NCBI GenBank assembly: GCA_002709005.1
Contig: PAPH01000059.1
Coordinates: forward strand, 1-37,120
DNA: 37,120 nt
Reading direction: 5' to 3'
Source of the DNA: Hyphomicrobiales bacterium
GTDB taxonomy: Bacteria > Pseudomonadota > Alphaproteobacteria > Rhizobiales > Rhizobiaceae
Shown here: positions 14,553-22,868 of the stretch, one piece after another
Layout of the letters: each line of letters begins with the position of its first letter
Position numbering within the stretch: the stretch's first letter is position 1
Made by a program: the position numbers and the translations under genes
Notes under the pieces: generated by a model
Told to the model about the DNA's origin: nothing
Databases searched by the model: none
Seen by the model: the letters and a program-made list of their open reading frames with translations, nothing else

Positions 14553-17087
14553 ATGCCAAGTTTTTCTCCCAGCCTTGAAAAGGCGATCCACCAGGCGCTC
14601 ACGCTCGCTAACGAGCGCCATCATGAATATGCGACGCTCGAGCACTTGTTGCTCGCGCTCATCGAGGATCCGGACGCAGCCGCCGTCATGGGCGCCTGCA
14701 ACGTCGATCTCGACGAGTTGCGGACAACCGTGATCGAGTATGTCGACAAGGAACTCAACAACCTCATCACCGGCTACAACGAGGATTCCAAGCCGACTTC
14801 GGGCTTCCAGCGCGTCATCCAGCGCGCGGTGATCCACGTCCAGTCGTCCGGTCGCGAGGAAGTCACCGGCGCCAACGTTCTGGTGGCCATCTTCGCCGAG
14901 CGCGAGAGCCATGCCGCCTATTTCCTGCAGGAGCAGGAGATGACGCGCTACGACGCGGTCAACTTCATTTCCCACGGGATCGCCAAGCGACCCGGCGCGG
15001 GCGAGGAGCGCCCGGTGCGCGGCGCCGATGCGGAGGGCGAGGAAGACAAGACGGTGGGCGAAGCCGAGGAGGCGGCCAAGAAGAAGGGTCAGGACGCGCT
15101 GACAGCCTATTGCGTCAATCTCAACGAGAAGGCGAAGAACGGCCGCATCGACCCGCTGATCGGCCGCATGAACGAGGTCAATCGTACGATTCAGATCCTG
15201 TGCCGCCGGTCGAAGAACAACCCGCTCTATGTGGGTGATCCCGGCGTCGGCAAGACGGCGATCGCCGAGGGCCTCGCCAAGCGCATCGTCGACGGCGACG
15301 TGCCGGAGGTGCTTGCCGATTCCACCATCTATTCGCTCGACATGGGCTCGCTTCTGGCGGGAACGCGCTACCGCGGCGACTTCGAGGAGCGCCTCAAGCA
15401 GGTGGTCAAGGAACTCGAGGACATGCCGGGCGCGGTTCTGTTCATCGACGAGATCCACACCGTGATCGGTGCAGGCGCCACGTCGGGCGGGGCGATGGAT
15501 GCCTCGAACCTGCTCAAGCCGGCTCTGTCCTCGGGCGCGATCCGCTGCATCGGTTCGACCACCTACAAGGAATACAGGCAGTTCTTCGAGAAGGATCGGG
15601 CGCTTGTCCGCCGCTTCCAGAAGATCGACGTCAACGAACCGACAATCGATGACGCGGTGGAAATCCTCAAGGGTCTGCGGCCCTATTTCGAGGACTACCA
15701 CAAGGTCAAATATTCCGACGAAGCGATCAAGGCTGCGGTGGAGCTGTCGGCACGCTACATCACCGACCGGAAACTGCCGGACAAGGCAATCGACGTGATC
15801 GACGAGACCGGCGCATCCCAGATGCTGCTGGCCGAGTCCAAGCGGCGCAAGAAGATCACCGATCAGGACATCGAGGCGACCATTGCCACGATGGCACGCA
15901 TTCCCGCAAAGACCGTGTCGAAGGACGACGAGACCGTTCTTGCCAATCTCGACAAGGAACTGCGCTCGGTGGTCTACGGCCAGGATGCGGCGATCGATGC
16001 GCTCACGGCTGCCATCCGGCTGGCACGCGCCGGTCTGCGCGAACCCGACAAGCCGATCGGCAGCTACCTGTTCTCGGGCCCCACCGGCGTCGGCAAGACC
16101 GAGGTGGCGCGTCAGCTTGCCTCCTCGCTCGGCGTCGAACTCCTGCGTTTCGACATGTCGGAATATATGGAGCGGCACACGGTCTCGCGGCTCATCGGCG
16201 CGCCTCCGGGCTATGTCGGCTTCGACCAGGGCGGTCTTCTGACCGACGGCGTCGACCAGCATCCCTATTGCGTGCTGCTGCTCGACGAGATCGAGAAAGC
16301 CCATCCGGATCTCTTCAACATTCTGTTGCAGGTGATGGACCACGGCTCGCTGACCGACCACAACGGCAAGAAGATCGACTTCCGCAACGTCATCCTGATC
16401 ATGACGACCAATGCGGGCGCGGCCGATCTGGCGAAGGCCAATATCGGTTTCGGTTCGTCCAAGCGCGACAGCGACGACATGGAGGCGATCAACCGGCTGT
16501 TCACGCCGGAATTCCGCAACCGTCTCGACGCGATCATCCCGTTCGGCTCGCTGCCGCCGCAGGTGGTCAACATGGTCGTGCAGAAGTTCGTCATGCAGCT
16601 CGAAGCCCAGCTCGCCGAACGCAACGTCACCTTCGACCTCGGCGAGGACGCCATCAAGTGGCTGGCCGAGAAGGGCTATGACGAACGCATGGGTGCGCGA
16701 CCGCTCGGCCGGGTGATCCAGGAGCACATCAAGAAGGAGCTCGCAAACGAGCTGCTCTTCGGCAAGCTCAAGGATGGTGGCACGGTCAAGGTGACCGTCG
16801 GTACGCGCGACAACGGCACACGTGGCCTGATCCTCGAGGCAATCCCGGCTGAAGCGCCGGTCAAGCCTAAGAAGGAGGAGGTCGACAAGTCGCCCAGCTC
16901 CAAGTCGAAGTCGACGACCAAGGCCAAGACCACGCGCAAGGCGCCGGCGAAGAAGTCGCCGCCCAAGAAGCCGGATGCGGAAGCCACCGCCGAGAGCGGC
17001 CCGTCCAAGTCCGGCGACGGCGAGGGCGGCAAGAAGCCAGCGGCCAAGCGCTCCGGCACGGTGCCGAAAGTGCCGCGCAAGAAATAA
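14553..17087 (+). CDS. clpA: ATP-dependent Clp protease ATPase subunit ClpA
   Basis: An 844-residue AAA+ unfoldase that forms a hexamer and feeds substrates to ClpP. Residues 1-145 are the double Clp-N repeat that binds ClpS. The first ATPase module has Walker A GDPGVGKT (228-235) and Walker B LFIDEIHT; the second has Walker A GPTGVGKT (509-516) and Walker [12 protein letters not shown]. The I631-G-F633 tripeptide in the second module is the ClpP-docking loop. E. coli ClpA has 758 residues; the excess is mainly a C-terminal tail from about 770, very rich in lysine, serine, proline and alanine ([18 protein letters not shown]) and ending VPKVPRKK, resembling histone H1-like tails. It follows clpS and precedes a strong terminator. 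Confidence 0.97.
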   Translation: MPSFSPSLEKAIHQALTLANERHHEYATLEHLLLALIEDPDAAAVMGACNVDLDELRTTVIEYVDKELNNLITGYNEDSKPTSGFQRVIQRAVIHVQSSGREEVTGANVLVAIFAERESHAAYFLQEQEMTRYDAVNFISHGIAKRPGAGEERPVRGADAEGEEDKTVGEAEEAAKKKGQDALTAYCVNLNEKAKNGRIDPLIGRMNEVNRTIQILCRRSKNNPLYVGDPGVGKTAIAEGLAKRIVDGDVPEVLADSTIYSLDMGSLLAGTRYRGDFEERLKQVVKELEDMPGAVLFIDEIHTVIGAGATSGGAMDASNLLKPALSSGAIRCIGSTTYKEYRQFFEKDRALVRRFQKIDVNEPTIDDAVEILKGLRPYFEDYHKVKYSDEAIKAAVELSARYITDRKLPDKAIDVIDETGASQMLLAESKRRKKITDQDIEATIATMARIPAKTVSKDDETVLANLDKELRSVVYGQDAAIDALTAAIRLARAGLREPDKPIGSYLFSGPTGVGKTEVARQLASSLGVELLRFDMSEYMERHTVSRLIGAPPGYVGFDQGGLLTDGVDQHPYCVLLLDEIEKAHPDLFNILLQVMDHGSLTDHNGKKIDFRNVILIMTTNAGAADLAKANIGFGSSKRDSDDMEAINRLFTPEFRNRLDAIIPFGSLPPQVVNMVVQKFVMQLEAQLAERNVTFDLGEDAIKWLAEKGYDERMGARPLGRVIQEHIKKELANELLFGKLKDGGTVKVTVGTRDNGTRGLILEAIPAEAPVKPKKEEVDKSPSSKSKSTTKAKTTRKAPAKKSPPKKPDAEATAESGPSKSGDGEGGKKPAAKRSGTVPKVPRKK

Positions 17088-17107
17088 CCGGCTTTAAACG
17101 GTTCAGA

Positions 17108-17135
17108 ATGCCCCGGTCATCACCGGGGCATTTTT
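17108..17135 (+). terminator. Rho-independent terminator of clpS-clpA
   Basis: A perfect 10-bp stem, ATGCCCCGGT (17108-17117) with ACCGGGGCAT (17122-17131), tetraloop CATC, then TTTT. It begins 20 bases after the clpA stop. Confidence 0.92.
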
Positions 17136-17189
17136 GCATGGGCGAATGAGGTCCGAATTTCAAAACTCGGATAGTCAGGGGACATTTTC

Positions 17190-18011
17190 ATGAAACGAAC
17201 TTTGCTGGCCGCCGCGGCCCTTCTCGGTTTTGGTTTCGGGCTCGGGGTGTCGTCCGCGTTCGCGGAAACCAGGGTTGTCTGCACTTTGGCAACCGATGCC
17301 GCCAGCGGCGAAGTTCTGGTGGAGGAGGGCGATTGCGCCGGGCGGATGGCGCCGGCCTCGACCTTCAAGATCGCCATCGCGCTGATGGGGTTCGACAGCG
17401 GAATTCTGACCTCTCCCGATGCGCCCGAGCTTCCCTTCAAGGAAGGCTATGTCGATTGGCGACCGGAATGGAAGCAGCCGACGACGCCGGCGCGGTGGAT
17501 GAAATATTCGGTTGTCTGGTATTCGCAGCAGGTCAATCTCAAGCTCGGAATGGAGCGTTACAAGCGCTATGCCGAAGCCTTCGGCTACGGCAATGCCGAT
17601 GTCTCGGGCGATCCGGGCAAGGAGAACGGGCTGACACGCGCGTGGCTGAGTTCGTCGCTCCAGATATCGCCGCGCGAGCAGGTGGCGTTCCTGCGACGGA
17701 TGATTGCCGGTGAACTGCCGGTCAGTGCCGATGCGGTCGCGAACACGGCGGCGATCACCGACTACAGCACGATGGGCGACGGCTGGCGAATCCACGGCAA
17801 GACCGGGGCAGGGCTTCCGAAGGATGCACAAGGCAACCTGCTGCGCGGCCAGCCCTTCGGCTGGCTCGTCGGCTGGGCGGAGAAGGACGGCAGAACGGTG
17901 GTCTTCGCGCGGCTGATCCGGGATAGTGAAAGACAAGGTACGCCGCCCGGTTTTCGCGCCCGCGACAAAGTCATCGAAAGCCTGTTCGGAGCGGACGGCG
18001 CGATAAGATAG
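17190..18011 (+). CDS. Class D (OXA-type) beta-lactamase
   Basis: A 273-residue periplasmic serine beta-lactamase of class D. A signal peptide ends at about residue 25 (SSAFA-ETRV). The active-site motifs are all present: S57-TF-K60, S107-V-V109, Y133-G-N135 and K204-T-G206. W152 (RAWLSSSLQIS) matches the tryptophan that stabilises the carbamylated lysine. The length is normal. It hydrolyses beta-lactams in known members, but the spectrum cannot be told from sequence. It lies between core genes with similar base composition and no mobile-element signs, so it looks like a native chromosomal gene. It starts 55 bases after the clpA terminator; no adjacent AmpR- or BlaR-type regulator is seen. 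A GGGGA stretch lies 9 bases before the ATG. Confidence 0.93.
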   Translation: MKRTLLAAAALLGFGFGLGVSSAFAETRVVCTLATDAASGEVLVEEGDCAGRMAPASTFKIAIALMGFDSGILTSPDAPELPFKEGYVDWRPEWKQPTTPARWMKYSVVWYSQQVNLKLGMERYKRYAEAFGYGNADVSGDPGKENGLTRAWLSSSLQISPREQVAFLRRMIAGELPVSADAVANTAAITDYSTMGDGWRIHGKTGAGLPKDAQGNLLRGQPFGWLVGWAEKDGRTVVFARLIRDSERQGTPPGFRARDKVIESLFGADGAIR

Positions 18012-18080
18012 TCGCCCTGCAGGATTGGATCCGGCGTGAATTGACTTTTCGCAGGGGCCAAAAAGCTCTACCACACATCC

Positions 18081-18833
18081 ATGCAATCACCCGCCACCCA
18101 GGCCGGCGGTTCCTACTGGTTCATTCAGGGGATGCGCGGTATCGTCTCCCTGCCGGCCTTCATTCTCTTCTGCTCCTTCGTGGGGTTCACCGGGTTCGCC
18201 GCCGAATCCGGTATCGGCCGCGCAGAAGCGGTCTTCATGACCGGGTCGGTCTGGGCGCTGCCGGCGATGGTGCTTCTGGTCACCTCCGCGCTGGGAAACG
18301 TGGCGCTTCCGGCGGCCTTCCTGACCGTCACGCTGTCATCCATCCGGCTTATGCCGATGGTGGCCGCGCTCATTCCCGAAATCCGCACCAGCAAGACAAG
18401 GACGATCGCGCTGCTGGCGGTCTCGCATTTCGTTGCGGTGACGGCCTGGGTGTTCACCATGGAGCGCATCCAGAAGGTCCCGCCCGAACATCGCCTCAAG
18501 TTCTTCGCCGGGTTCGGGATAACGCTGACGAGCTGCAACATGATGATTGTCGGCGTCGGCTACAGCCTGGTCGACGCGTTGCCGCCGCTCGCCGCCGGTA
18601 CGCTGTTCTTCCTGACGCCGATCTATTTCGTCACCTCAATCTGGGCCTCGGCGCGCGACATGGCGGTCTATCTGGCGATGATCGTCGGGCTCGTTCTGGC
18701 GCCGCTGTTCCATCAGGTCGCGCCAGAATTCGATATTCTTTACACCGGCATCATCGGTGGAACGATCGCCTTCGGCCTCGAACGGCTGATCCGCGCCCGG
18801 AAGGCGAAATCGGCGGGGAGGGCAAAATCGTGA
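18081..18833 (+). CDS. azlC: AzlC family branched-chain amino acid exporter subunit
   Basis: A 250-residue inner-membrane protein of the AzlC family, the large subunit of AzlCD-type branched-chain amino acid exporters. It begins with a short polar N-terminus, then RGIVSLPAFILFCSFVGF. About seven hydrophobic segments extend to residue 238, with the expected small-residue motifs SLPAF and SSIRLMPM near 30 and 90. The C-terminus is basic (RARKAKSAGRAKS) and cytoplasmic. The gene overlaps azlD by four bases (GTGA). No clear Shine-Dalgarno precedes the ATG at 18081; TTGACT lies about 40 bases upstream and may be a -35 element. Substrates could include other amino acids or analogues. Confidence 0.9.
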   Translation: MQSPATQAGGSYWFIQGMRGIVSLPAFILFCSFVGFTGFAAESGIGRAEAVFMTGSVWALPAMVLLVTSALGNVALPAAFLTVTLSSIRLMPMVAALIPEIRTSKTRTIALLAVSHFVAVTAWVFTMERIQKVPPEHRLKFFAGFGITLTSCNMMIVGVGYSLVDALPPLAAGTLFFLTPIYFVTSIWASARDMAVYLAMIVGLVLAPLFHQVAPEFDILYTGIIGGTIAFGLERLIRARKAKSAGRAKS

Positions 18834-19186
18834 ACTGGGATTCGCTCGATGCCTGGTGGTGGCCGTTCCTGTTCATCGTCGTCGCCGGATGGATCGCCAC
18901 CGACATGTGGCGATGGCTCGGCGTGCTGGTGGGAAACCGGCTTCGGGACGATTCGGCGCTTTTGATCTGGGTGCGGTCGGTGGCGACCGCGCTGGTCGCG
19001 GCGGTGATCGCCAAGCTGATCATCTATCCCAACGGCACCCTGGCGGATTTCCCGTTGTGGCTGCGCGTCGGCTCGGCGGTCATAGGGTTCGGCGTTTTTC
19101 TGGCGGCCGGATCGAGGCGGCCGTGGACCGGTATCCTGACGGCGATCGTGCTGGTCGTGGTCGGGCGGTTGCTGACCGCGGGCTGA
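18830..19186 (+). CDS. azlD: AzlD family exporter subunit
   Basis: A 118-residue membrane protein of the AzlD family, the small partner of AzlC. It has four hydrophobic segments (about 9-28, 45-65, 75-92 and 98-116). The opening WWWPFLFIVVAGWIATDMWRWLGVLVGNRL and the arginine in the second loop are typical. The start is the GTG at 18830, overlapping the azlC stop by four bases, which gives translational coupling; a longer frame reading from 18041 is antiparallel shadow sequence over azlC. It ends 6 bases from the convergent hypothetical gene at 19193. Confidence 0.87.
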   Translation: MNWDSLDAWWWPFLFIVVAGWIATDMWRWLGVLVGNRLRDDSALLIWVRSVATALVAAVIAKLIIYPNGTLADFPLWLRVGSAVIGFGVFLAAGSRRPWTGILTAIVLVVVGRLLTAG

Positions 19187-19192
19187 GACCGC

Positions 19193-19657
19193 TTAATCCC
19201 CGAAGCGCCGGACGACCCAGGAATAGCCTTCGCCTGCGAAACGGACCGGCGAGGTAACCACGGCCTTGACGCTTTCCTTCTCGGGCAGGACCGAGCGGAT
19301 CTGCCCCAGGACGCGGGCGGTGAGACCGGCGGCCTCGTCATCGGTTTCGCCGGGAGGATCGGCCGAGATTTCGGCGTTGGTGGTTGCTTCGGGGTGATGG
19401 GGAAGCGGTTCGGCGGTTTGCGAAACGATCTGATTGGCCGAGGCTCCGGCGACAAGCTCCCGCGGGTTGGTCGGAGGCTGGCAGATGGCGATGACGACCG
19501 GATAGTTGCGATCGGAATAGTCATTCAATCGCGTTTGCGTCTCGGCGTCGCAGGCGGCAACGGTCTCCCAGCGCTTGTTGCTCTGGTCGATATAGTGGCA
19601 CTGCGTTGCGGCGTCGTCGCAGCCAAGGATCATCATGGCGATCATTGCGGCTTGCAT
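19193..19657 (-). CDS. Conserved hypothetical protein with paired cysteines
   Basis: A 154-residue protein of unknown function. It starts with a short hydrophobic stretch, MQAAMIAMMILGCDD, then CHYI and three further regions. Four cysteines are present in the first 60 residues (ILGC, QCHY, AACD, AICQPP), which suggests disulfides or metal binding. The middle (75-125) is low-complexity and acidic. The end (VRFAGEGYSWVVRRFGD) is ordered-looking. I recall similar short rhizobial proteins starting with an ILGCD-type motif but cannot give a family name. The ATG at 19657 is preferred because GGGAAAGCGAG precedes it; an ATG at 19684 would add nine residues without a ribosome site. ILGC is only a poor lipobox match. 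Confidence 0.65.
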   Translation of the reverse strand: MQAAMIAMMILGCDDAATQCHYIDQSNKRWETVAACDAETQTRLNDYSDRNYPVVIAICQPPTNPRELVAGASANQIVSQTAEPLPHHPEATTNAEISADPPGETDDEAAGLTARVLGQIRSVLPEKESVKAVVTSPVRFAGEGYSWVVRRFGD

Positions 19658-19706
19658 GTCGGTCTCGCTTTCCCGTCTGTCCATGACCTAGGAGCGGAAG
19701 GGCGCG

Positions 19707-19744
19707 AAAAAAAGGCCGGGCCATGGCGAAACCATGACCCGGCC
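19707..19744 (-). terminator. Rho-independent terminator of the HIT gene
   Basis: A 13-bp stem (19714-19726 with 19732-19744, one mismatch) with a 5-base loop, followed on the minus strand by seven T residues. It lies 25 bases after the HIT gene stop and separates it from the hypothetical gene. Confidence 0.88.
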
Positions 19745-19768
19745 GGATTTGCCCGAAGGGAAACCCAA

Positions 19769-20194
19769 TCAGAGTGCGGCGCGGATTTTCTCGGCGTTTT
19801 CCTTGAGCACTTCCATGTCCTCCATGCCGCCCGAATGCGGCTTGAGAACGGTGCCTTCGCGGCGCGGGATGACGTGGAAGTGGAGGTGAAAGACCGTCTG
19901 GCCTGCCGCTGGCTCGTTGAACTGGGCGACGAAAATGCCGTCGGCGTCGAATGCGGTCTTTGCCGCCTTGGCCAGTTTCTGAACCACGGGAATGGTCTTT
20001 GCCAGCACTTCCGGATCGGCGTCGAGCAGATTGCGCGAGGGCTGCTTCGGGATCACCAGAAGATGGCCGGGCGCCTGCGGCATCACATCCATGAAGGCCA
20101 ACGTATCGTCGTCCTCATAGAGTTTGACCGAGGGGATTTCCCCGCGCAGGATCTTCGCGAAGATGTTCTCGTCGTCATAGGCGGGCGTGTTCAT
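19769..20194 (-). CDS. HIT family nucleotide hydrolase (Hint-like)
   Basis: A 141-residue soluble histidine-triad protein. The catalytic triad motif is H103-L-H105-F-H107-V near the C-terminus. The N-terminus DDENIFAKILRGEIPS and the FMDVMPQAPGHLLVIPK block are characteristic of the Hint branch, whose members hydrolyse phosphoramidates such as AMP-lysine and participate in minor nucleotide clean-up. The length is normal. The ATG at 20194 is preceded by GAGGAGAA, an excellent ribosome site. A strong terminator follows, so it may be the last gene of a unit starting with DUF482, whose stop lies 67 bases upstream. Confidence 0.93.
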   Translation of the reverse strand: MNTPAYDDENIFAKILRGEIPSVKLYEDDDTLAFMDVMPQAPGHLLVIPKQPSRNLLDADPEVLAKTIPVVQKLAKAAKTAFDADGIFVAQFNEPAAGQTVFHLHFHVIPRREGTVLKPHSGGMEDMEVLKENAEKIRAAL

Positions 20195-20261
20195 CGCGGG
20201 TTCTCCTCATCTTGATCTGGATTGCCGTTCTATCCCGGGAAAAGGGCAAGTCAATCGTCCC

Positions 20262-21458
20262 TCAATCGGAAGCATCCGTCTTGCGGAAGGGACCGTGCCG
20301 GGTCAGCGCCTCGCTGACCACCTCGACGTCGCGGCGCTCGTGCTCGAGATAGTTGGCAACCGCATCGCGCAGGCCGGGATGGGCGATGAAATGGGCCGAA
20401 TGGGTGGTCACAGGCAGATAGCCGCGCGCGAGCTTGTGTTCGCCCTGCGCGCCAGCTTCCACGGTCGTGAGCTTGCGGTCGATCGCGAAGTCGATCGCCT
20501 GATGATAGCACACCTCGAAATGCAGGAATGGATGATCCTCGACGCAGCCCCAGTGGCGGCCGTAGAGCGTGTCAGACCCGATGAAGTTGATGGCACCGGC
20601 GATATAACGGCCCTCGCGTTTCGCCATCACCAGGAGGATGTCGTCGGCCATGCGCTCGCCGATCAGCGAGAAGAAGCGGCGGTTGAGATAGGGGCGGCCC
20701 CATTTGCGCCCCGCCGTATCCATGTAAAAGCCGAAGAACGTGTCCCAGACTGTTTCGCTTAGATCCGTGCCCGTCAGCCATTCGATGTCGATGCCGTTTT
20801 CGGTGGCGGTGCGGCGCTCCTTCCGCAAATTCTTGCGTTTGCGGGAGGCGAGCGTGTCGAGAAAGTCGTCGTAGGCGCCGTAGCCCTGATTGGTGAAGTG
20901 GAACTGCTGATCGGTACGATGGAGAAAGCCTTCCTCCTCGAAGGCCGCGAGTTCGTCCTCGGGAACGAATGTCGCATGCGCCGATGAGAGGCCGAGCCGC
21001 TCGGTGAGCGTGCGGGCGCCCCCGGCGAGGGCGTGGCGCACCGGATCGCCGTCGATCCCGGTCCGCGCCATCAGCCTGGGGCCGGTGGCGGGTGTGAACG
21101 GGATCGAGGATTGGAGCTTCGGATAATAGTGTCCGCCGGCGCGCTCATAGGCATCGGCCCAGGCGTGGTCAAAGACGTATTCGCCCATCGAATGACTCTT
21201 GATGTAACTCGGCATCGCGCCGAGCAGCCGTCCTGTATCGTCCTCCAGAACGAGGTGGCGCGGCATCCAGCCTGTGTCGGCCGACACCGTTCCTGATTCC
21301 TCAAGCGATGAAAGATAAGCATGAGATACGAACGGGTTATACGCGTTCGTTGAGGAATTGAGTCTGTTCGCGCCGGCGAGCTGTTCCCATTCCGTGGGAG
21401 GAATGTCCGTGATGGCCGCGGTGGTTCGGAGGGTGTATTCGACGGGATCGGAATGCAT
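20262..21458 (-). CDS. DUF482 / GNAT family N-acetyltransferase
   Basis: A 398-residue protein of the DUF482 (peptidogalycan biosynthesis-like, FemAB/GNAT-related) family. Typical blocks are WEQLAGANR, NPFVSHAYLSSLEESG, the FTPATGPRLM segment, ASRKRKNLRKERR, and the C-terminal LYGRHWGCVEDHPFLHFEVCYHQAIDFAI followed by GAQGEHKLARGYLP. The fold would be a tandem GNAT that transfers acyl groups to an amine; the name refers only to distant relatives and no substrate is established. The ATG at 21458 with GGA upstream is preferred over a TTG at 21491. The gene is downstream of glycerophosphodiesterase on the same strand, 95 bases apart. Confidence 0.85.
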   Translation of the reverse strand: MHSDPVEYTLRTTAAITDIPPTEWEQLAGANRLNSSTNAYNPFVSHAYLSSLEESGTVSADTGWMPRHLVLEDDTGRLLGAMPSYIKSHSMGEYVFDHAWADAYERAGGHYYPKLQSSIPFTPATGPRLMARTGIDGDPVRHALAGGARTLTERLGLSSAHATFVPEDELAAFEEEGFLHRTDQQFHFTNQGYGAYDDFLDTLASRKRKNLRKERRTATENGIDIEWLTGTDLSETVWDTFFGFYMDTAGRKWGRPYLNRRFFSLIGERMADDILLVMAKREGRYIAGAINFIGSDTLYGRHWGCVEDHPFLHFEVCYHQAIDFAIDRKLTTVEAGAQGEHKLARGYLPVTTHSAHFIAHPGLRDAVANYLEHERRDVEVVSEALTRHGPFRKTDASD

Positions 21459-21553
21459 CAAATGTCCGTTCGGGAGGCGAGACTGCTGCAACGCACACCG
21501 CTGAATCTAGCCACCCGAACCGCGAATGCAAGGCGTCCGGCGGACGTCCGTCG

Positions 21554-22282
21554 TCACGCCGTGTCGGGATCGAAGCCCTCGAAGGTCATCTGGTCGGCTT
21601 CCTCTTCCGTTCGTTGCCGCATGTCGGGCGTGCGCACCGTCCATGTGATGACTGGGGTGCCGTTCTTTCGGATGCCTGTGACGAACCGGTTCGGCATGTG
21701 GAGAATGCCGTAGGAGACGAAATCGAGGCTGAGCGCCATCGCTTTCTCGTGCTCGACGAATTTCTCCTCGCGCACGCCCTCCGCCGTCAGCCCGACGGGA
21801 TAGGGACAGTCGAGTTCGATCAGTTCCTCGAGCAGCCATGTATCGAACGACATGAGCGCGACATGGCCCTCGTAGTTCTCGAGTTCCTCGAGCACCGCGC
21901 CGGCGAAGCCGTCGTCCTCGTCCTTCCGGCCCTTGAGTTCAAACACGATCGGCACGCGCCCGGCGACCCGGTCGAGCATGACACGAAGCGAGGGGATTGC
22001 GTCGCTCGTGCCTCCGATGCGCTTCATCGCCAGTTCGCGGGAGGTGAGGAGCCGCACGTCATCCATGAGACCGCAGAGCCGGCTCAGGTCGTCGTCGTGG
22101 AAGACGACCGGCACGCCATCGCAGGCAAGCTGGAGATCGCACTCGATCGAGAAATCATGCGCGATCGCCCGGTCGAAGGCCGAGAGCGTATTCTCCCAGA
22201 CCGTGTTGTTCATGTCGTGATAGCCGCGATGCGCGATGGGCCGCGCCGTCAGCCAGTTCAGATCGCCGGTATAGCGCCCCAT
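21554..22282 (-). CDS. Glycerophosphodiester phosphodiesterase
   Basis: A 242-residue GDPD-type phosphodiesterase. It hydrolyses glycerophosphodiesters derived from phospholipids to glycerol-3-phosphate and an alcohol. The active-site elements are H18-R19-G20, E30-N31, E47-x-D49 and H62-D63, and ELKG near 115 supplies another acidic ligand. It has no signal peptide, so it is cytoplasmic. The sequence matches the shorter bacterial GDPD class (domain covering almost the whole protein). The start ATG at 22282 lies six bases after the RidA stop, which indicates an operon with the ridA-type gene. The 3' end is followed by 95 bases before DUF482. Confidence 0.92.
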   Translation of the reverse strand: MGRYTGDLNWLTARPIAHRGYHDMNNTVWENTLSAFDRAIAHDFSIECDLQLACDGVPVVFHDDDLSRLCGLMDDVRLLTSRELAMKRIGGTSDAIPSLRVMLDRVAGRVPIVFELKGRKDEDDGFAGAVLEELENYEGHVALMSFDTWLLEELIELDCPYPVGLTAEGVREEKFVEHEKAMALSLDFVSYGILHMPNRFVTGIRKNGTPVITWTVRTPDMRQRTEEEADQMTFEGFDPDTA

Positions 22283-22288
22283 GTCGTG

Positions 22289-22756
22289 CTATTTCACCTC
22301 GATGACGGCTTCGATTTCAACCGCCGCGTTGAGCGGCAGGCTGACCGTGCCCACGGCCGCTCTGGCATGTTTGCCCGGTTCGCCGAGAATGTCGGCGATC
22401 AGGTTCGATGCGCCATTGATCACCAGATGCTGCTCGGTGAAATCCGGTGCGGAAGCAACGAAGCCGCCGAGCTTGACGACGCGGGCGATCCTTTCAAGAT
22501 CGCCGCCGAGCGCCGCCTTTGCCTGGGCGAGAATGTTGATGGCGCAGATCTCGGCGGCCTTGGCGCCGGTTTCAACATCGACATCCCTGCCGAGAAGGCC
22601 GGTCGTGGCGAGCTTGCCGTCCTTGAGAGGCAGCTGGCCGGAAATGAAGAGGAGATTCCCCGTCTGGACGTAAGGCAGGTAGTTGGCAGCGGGTGCTGCG
22701 GCCTCGGGAAGGGTGATACCTCGGGCGGCGAGGCGGGCTGCGATCGTCTCGGACAT
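22289..22756 (-). CDS. RidA family (YjgF/UK114-like) protein
   Basis: A 155-residue RidA-superfamily protein of the longer subgroup. RidA proteins form trimers and hydrolyse reactive enamine/imine intermediates released by PLP enzymes such as serine/threonine dehydratases. The arginine of HARAAVGTVSLPLNAAVEIEAVIEV aligns with the catalytic arginine of E. coli RidA, and VEIEAV is the conserved C-terminal strand. The subgroup here carries LPYVQTGNLLFISGQLP and AAEICAINILAQAKAALGGDL, typical of its YjgF_UK114_like_1 branch. The start ATG at 22756 has GGAGAA upstream. It is followed by the glycerophosphodiesterase gene in one operon and is divergent from eipB. Confidence 0.92.
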   Translation of the reverse strand: MSETIAARLAARGITLPEAAAPAANYLPYVQTGNLLFISGQLPLKDGKLATTGLLGRDVDVETGAKAAEICAINILAQAKAALGGDLERIARVVKLGGFVASAPDFTEQHLVINGASNLIADILGEPGKHARAAVGTVSLPLNAAVEIEAVIEVK

Positions 22757-22868
22757 GATTTCTCCGCTTTTATGCTGGCAGTCACACAGGGCTGGCGAAG
22801 ACGACCCCTCGCCAATCCGGGCAAACTCCATATATCATCCGTCCCGGGATTCGACAGGAGCAAAACGC

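Noticed and set aside
14478..16727. A 749-residue open frame on the minus strand opposite clpA
   Set aside because: It lies wholly antisense to a clearly conserved gene. GC-rich codon bias keeps such frames open; the product is rich in R, H, D and V with no recognisable domain.
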